This document shows, piece by piece, positions 24,183 through 26,761 of a stretch of DNA of 26,761 bases. The translations under genes were made by a program, and so were the position numbers. Positions within the stretch are counted from its first letter, which is position 1; each line of letters begins with the position of its first letter. The notes under the pieces are model-generated. The model saw nothing but the letters and a program-made list of their open reading frames with translations. It searched no databases and was not told where the DNA came from. Source of the stretch: CAYMUR01 sp964393615 (lineage in GTDB: Bacteria; Planctomycetota; Planctomycetia; Pirellulales; Pirellulaceae); contig CAYMUR010000072.1 of NCBI GenBank assembly GCA_964393615.1, forward strand, positions 1-26,761. The letters are read 5' to 3'.

Positions 24183-25268
24183 ATGATCCAGCACTATGCG
24201 ATAGATAATATCGTTGGACACTCCGCTTGGACGGAGCAGGTGCGCAATCGCATTATGCAGATTGCCGACCATCGCTATAGCGTTCTTATTTCAGGACCAT
24301 CTGGAACGGGTAAAGAGCTTATTGCTCGAGCTATTCATACGCATGGAAAGCGTGTTGAAAAGCCATTCATACCTGTCAACTGTGCCGCAATTCCTTCGGG
24401 GCTGTTTAGCAGCCAGCTGTTTGGCCATGTCAAGGGAGCTTTTACCGGCGCAGAATATTCCTCACTGGGTTGTTTTCGCGCAGCGGACGGTGGGACGATC
24501 TTTCTGGACGAGATTGGAGAGCTCGATTTGGAATGCCAGGCTAAGCTTCTGCGAGTGTTGCAGGAGCGGCTGGTAGTGCCCGTTGGTAGTCACGATGGGA
24601 CCGAGGTCGACGTCCGCATCCTGGCGGCCACCAATCGAAATTTGGCGGAAGAAGTTCGGGCAGGTCGTTTCCGACTGGACCTGTATTATCGACTGAACGT
24701 GTTGTCAGTGGAAACGCTTGGCCTCAAGGACCGCGTCGAAGATGTCGAAAATCTCGCAACATATTTTCTCGCCAAAACAGCAACAGATAGTGGTTTGCCG
24801 CTAAAACAAATCTCACCAGCCGCTCTGGCGCTTTTGCAGTCCTACAGTTGGCCTGGCAACGTCCGAGAATTGCAGAACATGATTGAAAGGGCGGTCGTAT
24901 TTACCGAAGGAGACGTCATTCGTCCGGAAGCGTTTGCGCAGATATCAGGAGGTACCGCCGACGAGTTGTTTGTGACACGGGACGAACTATCGGTCGAGAA
25001 TGCTTCGCCAGAGTCCCCGCCAAAATCAGCGGAACCAGCTAATTTCCAGGAAACGATCTCTGGATTCGACGAAGTCAGTGGAAATTGGCTGACCTTAGTG
25101 GAGATCGAAAAACAACATATTCGCAAGACACTTGAAGAAACGTTTTACAATCAGAGTGCCGCAGCTCGATTATTGGGCGTGGATCGTAAGTTGCTTGCCC
25201 GCAAGATAAAGAAGTATGGCATTGTTACGCCGAAGACACGTTCAGCAAGACTATCCCAATCGAAGTAA
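24183..25268 (+). CDS. Sigma54-dependent transcription activator without sensor domain (first of pair)
   Basis: This type of protein binds DNA far upstream and uses ATP to open sigma54 promoters. The 361 residues hold only an AAA+ domain and a DNA-binding end, as in PspF or HrpR/HrpS. Walker A GPSGTGKE is at 38-45, the sigma54-contact loop GAFTGA at 85-90, Walker B FLDE at 107-110, the arginine-finger segment FRLDLYYRLN at 163-172 and WPGNVREL at 223-230. After a Ser/Pro/Glu-rich linker at about 255-300, a Fis-type helix-turn-helix lies at about 325-346 (SAAARLLGVDRKLLARKIKK). The usual LPPLRERxEDI reads LGLKDRVEDV, a mild variant. Regulation must come from expression level or a partner, since no receiver, PAS or GAF domain exists. 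Confidence 0.93.
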   Translation: MIQHYAIDNIVGHSAWTEQVRNRIMQIADHRYSVLISGPSGTGKELIARAIHTHGKRVEKPFIPVNCAAIPSGLFSSQLFGHVKGAFTGAEYSSLGCFRAADGGTIFLDEIGELDLECQAKLLRVLQERLVVPVGSHDGTEVDVRILAATNRNLAEEVRAGRFRLDLYYRLNVLSVETLGLKDRVEDVENLATYFLAKTATDSGLPLKQISPAALALLQSYSWPGNVRELQNMIERAVVFTEGDVIRPEAFAQISGGTADELFVTRDELSVENASPESPPKSAEPANFQETISGFDEVSGNWLTLVEIEKQHIRKTLEETFYNQSAAARLLGVDRKLLARKIKKYGIVTPKTRSARLSQSK

Positions 25269-25357
25269 AGCGATAGGAGGATGAAAGGCCAACGGTTGGC
25301 AATGCTTGACAAAAAGATACGATAATAAAGAAAAACAATTTTCTGTGGACAATTTCG

Positions 25358-25391
25358 GTTCTCGGAACGTGTTGTAAAACACACCGAGAAC
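25358..25391 (+). promoter_or_regulatory. Long hairpin upstream of the second activator gene
   Basis: GTTCTCGG (25358-25365) pairs with CCGAGAAC (25384-25391). Inside, GTGTT (25369-25373) pairs with AACAC (25378-25382) around the loop GTAA, giving 13 pairs with a small internal bulge. It ends 21 bases before the GTG start and no T-run follows. It may act as an operator or as a structure near the ribosome site. Confidence 0.5.
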
Positions 25392-25412
25392 AATAACAGA
25401 ACGAGTGAAACT

Positions 25413-26387
25413 GTGAACGGCAGTACTGAAAAAACTCGAAGTATTACGGATCGGCAACCGAGCCGATTGCCGGGGACAAATTTTGTCCTTGGCCACAATA
25501 CGTCGATTCGACGTATTGCCCGTCATGCGGAGCGTGCTGCCGACGTAGGTTGTACCGTTTTGGTCTCCGGTGAGACTGGCACGGGCAAGGAAGTTTGGGC
25601 CCGACAATTACATACGAGTGGACGGCGTGCTGACAAGCCATTTGTGCCTGTCAACTGTGCCGCTCTCACGACGACACTGGCAGAAAGCCAGCTGTTCGGT
25701 CATGAGAAAGGTGCATTTACGGGAGCTGCTGGGGCGTCGCTTGGTGTGTTCCGTGCAGCACAAGGTGGCGTCGTCTTTTTGGACGAAGTTGGTGAAATGC
25801 CACTGGAATTGCAGCCGAAGTTGCTGCGAGTTCTCCAGGAACAGGAAGTGACTCCGGTGGGTGCTGCGGAACCAGTTTCGATAGACGTTCAGGTGATCGC
25901 AGCCACGAACCGGGATCTAGAAAAAGAGGTTTTTGAGAAGACGTTCCGAGAAGATCTCTATTTCCGGTTGAATATGGTGGAGTTGAAGGTGCCATCCTTA
26001 CGGGAACGAGTAGAGGATATTCCTGAGTTTATCGAGTATTTCTCTCAGAAGTTTGCCGAAAAGTATGCCGGACAAGTCTGGCGTCCGGATGCTGCAACAC
26101 TCAGCAGGTTCTGTGAATACCATTGGCCAGGTAATATCCGCCAGCTATCGCATGTGATTGAACAATCGTATGTGCTCGACTGTGCCCCCGAGCTTCCTGA
26201 CAGGGGGGCTGTTAATCGTGTTTCCAGCTCACTGCCTTTCTTTGACCTGGACAAACTGCGCTTGACCGCTGTGAGTCAGGCTCTGCGAGCCACGAATGGC
26301 CACAAAGGACGTGCTGCCAAATTACTAGGTATCCATGCCAACACTTTGACGCGCATGTTGGCTCAGTTGAAGGATGTCCTTCCATGA
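25413..26387 (+). CDS. Sigma54-dependent transcription activator without sensor domain (second of pair)
   Basis: The 324-residue product starts with GTG at 25413. Like its neighbour it is AAA+ plus helix-turn-helix only. Walker A GETGTGKE is at 53-60, GAFTGA at 100-105, Walker B VFLDE at 121-125, FREDLYFRLN at 178-187 followed by the standard VPSLRERVEDIP, and WPGNIRQL at 238-245, where Gln replaces the usual Glu. The Fis-type helix-turn-helix is at about 297-320 (KGRAAKLLGIHANTLTRMLA). It lies 144 bases after the first activator on the same strand, so both are probably made together and could form mixed rings, as HrpR and HrpS do in Pseudomonas syringae. Its stop codon overlaps an ATG by ATGA, suggesting coupling to the next frame. 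Confidence 0.93.
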   Translation: MNGSTEKTRSITDRQPSRLPGTNFVLGHNTSIRRIARHAERAADVGCTVLVSGETGTGKEVWARQLHTSGRRADKPFVPVNCAALTTTLAESQLFGHEKGAFTGAAGASLGVFRAAQGGVVFLDEVGEMPLELQPKLLRVLQEQEVTPVGAAEPVSIDVQVIAATNRDLEKEVFEKTFREDLYFRLNMVELKVPSLRERVEDIPEFIEYFSQKFAEKYAGQVWRPDAATLSRFCEYHWPGNIRQLSHVIEQSYVLDCAPELPDRGAVNRVSSSLPFFDLDKLRLTAVSQALRATNGHKGRAAKLLGIHANTLTRMLAQLKDVLP

Positions 26388-26425
26388 AAGTCCACGCACG
26401 GTTGCAGTATCGCACGCTTTCGTAA

Positions 26426-26761
26426 CCACAATCCCGGCGCGCGACGCCGGCGAAGTCCGCCTGGGGCACGGCTCTTGCGCTCATCGCGGTAGCCCTGCTG
26501 GCTACGCCGACACAAGCTACAACCATCTTCTTTTTGGATGATTTCAAAAGCGACACCGTTGGGGAGAACCCAGCGATCGATCTTTCGAATGGCGACGTCG
26601 GCCTCTCTTGGGACAACGAAAAGAGCCCGGGGGTAACCGTGGCCGCCAACCCCAACACGACTGGAAACGCGTCGACGACGGTCCTTCAGCTACACAACAA
26701 AGGCGAGATGGACGGGAACCTCAGCACCGGGATCCTCTTTGATGGAGCGACGCTCTCGACG
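26426..26761 (+). CDS. N-terminal part of an exported protein; no usable start codon, runs off the window
   Basis: The frame is open from 26426 to the window end (112 codons). It begins with a clear signal peptide: a basic stretch (SRRATPAK), a hydrophobic core (ALALIAVALLA) and a cleavage-like TPTQA, followed by FFLDDFKSDTVGENPAIDLS and a Gly/Asn/Thr-rich part. This style resembles surface proteins with LamG-like or PEP-CTERM layout; the C-terminus is not visible. No ATG, GTG or TTG exists between the stop TAA at 26423-26425 and the signal peptide. The same frame has an ATG at 26384 overlapping the activator stop, cut off after 13 codons by that TAA. The gene may therefore be broken, or the sequence may hold an error or junction here. 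GC is about 60 percent, higher than in the genes to the left. Confidence 0.55.

Noticed and set aside
25275..25325. AGGAGG directly before ATG with a 14-codon ORF between the activator genes
   Set aside because: The site abuts the ATG with no spacer, so initiation there is unlikely; no repeat of regulatory codons is visible.
26212..26658. Minus-strand open frame of 148 codons at the right end
   Set aside because: It overlaps the C-terminal DNA-binding part of the second activator and the exported protein frame, both better supported.
1..26761. CRISPR array, insertion sequence or prophage
   Set aside because: The repeats seen are short tandem arrays without spacers. No transposase, integrase or phage structural gene and no terminal inverted repeats of IS type were found.

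Overview
The window looks like part of a Planctomycetes chromosome, most like the Pirellula/Rhodopirellula group. Base composition is roughly half GC. Genes are widely spaced, many lack a clear Shine-Dalgarno site, there are several orphan lipoproteins, and a trigger factor gene is followed by two different clpP genes. Kdo and Lpt genes show an outer membrane with LPS. No insertion sequence, phage gene, CRISPR array or rRNA was found. The taxonomy is inferred from gene content and style, not from a marker search.

Layout. 1-50: 3' end of tRNA-Gly(GCC). 301-3579 (+): proteostasis block tig, clpP1, clpP2, with a four-copy 12-nt tandem repeat between tig and clpP1. 3706-4887 (+): lipoprotein. 5023-6869: two small proteins of unknown function and a TauE/SafE-type permease. 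7118-10102 (-): metG followed by an alpha/beta hydrolase. 10103-11016: 0.9 kb with inverted repeats and at most one doubtful gene. 11017-12348 (+): an exported thioredoxin-like domain joined to a trypsin-like protease. 12512-13684 (-): a site-2 protease membrane peptidase. 14092-17891 (+): ABC-2 type ATPase, permease and a lipoprotein. 18093-23179 (+): kdsD, kdsC and a 1018-residue LptC/LptA(OstA)-like protein, a Kdo supply and LPS transport block. 23180-24182: a 1 kb AT-rich gap with strong inverted repeats, a sigma70-like promoter and a possible Cys-containing small ORF. 24183-26387 (+): two consecutive sigma54 activators, each only an AAA+ domain plus a Fis-type helix-turn-helix. From 26426: the N-terminal part of an exported protein that has no usable start codon.

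How the genes fit together. tig acts on nascent chains and the two ClpP paralogues probably form a mixed protease core. The thioredoxin-protease fusion and the site-2 protease point to envelope protein quality control or signalling. KdsD and KdsC make Kdo, and the large LptC/OstA-like protein probably helps build the periplasmic bridge that carries LPS outwards. The most unusual part is the right end: a HrpR/HrpS-like pair of activators without sensor domains, with repeats upstream of each gene, overlapping by ATGA a gene that is stopped after 13 codons but resumes in the same frame as a secreted protein of higher GC.

Limits: everything was read by eye. Family names rest on motifs and remembered family features; promoters and hairpins are pattern matches without energy calculations.
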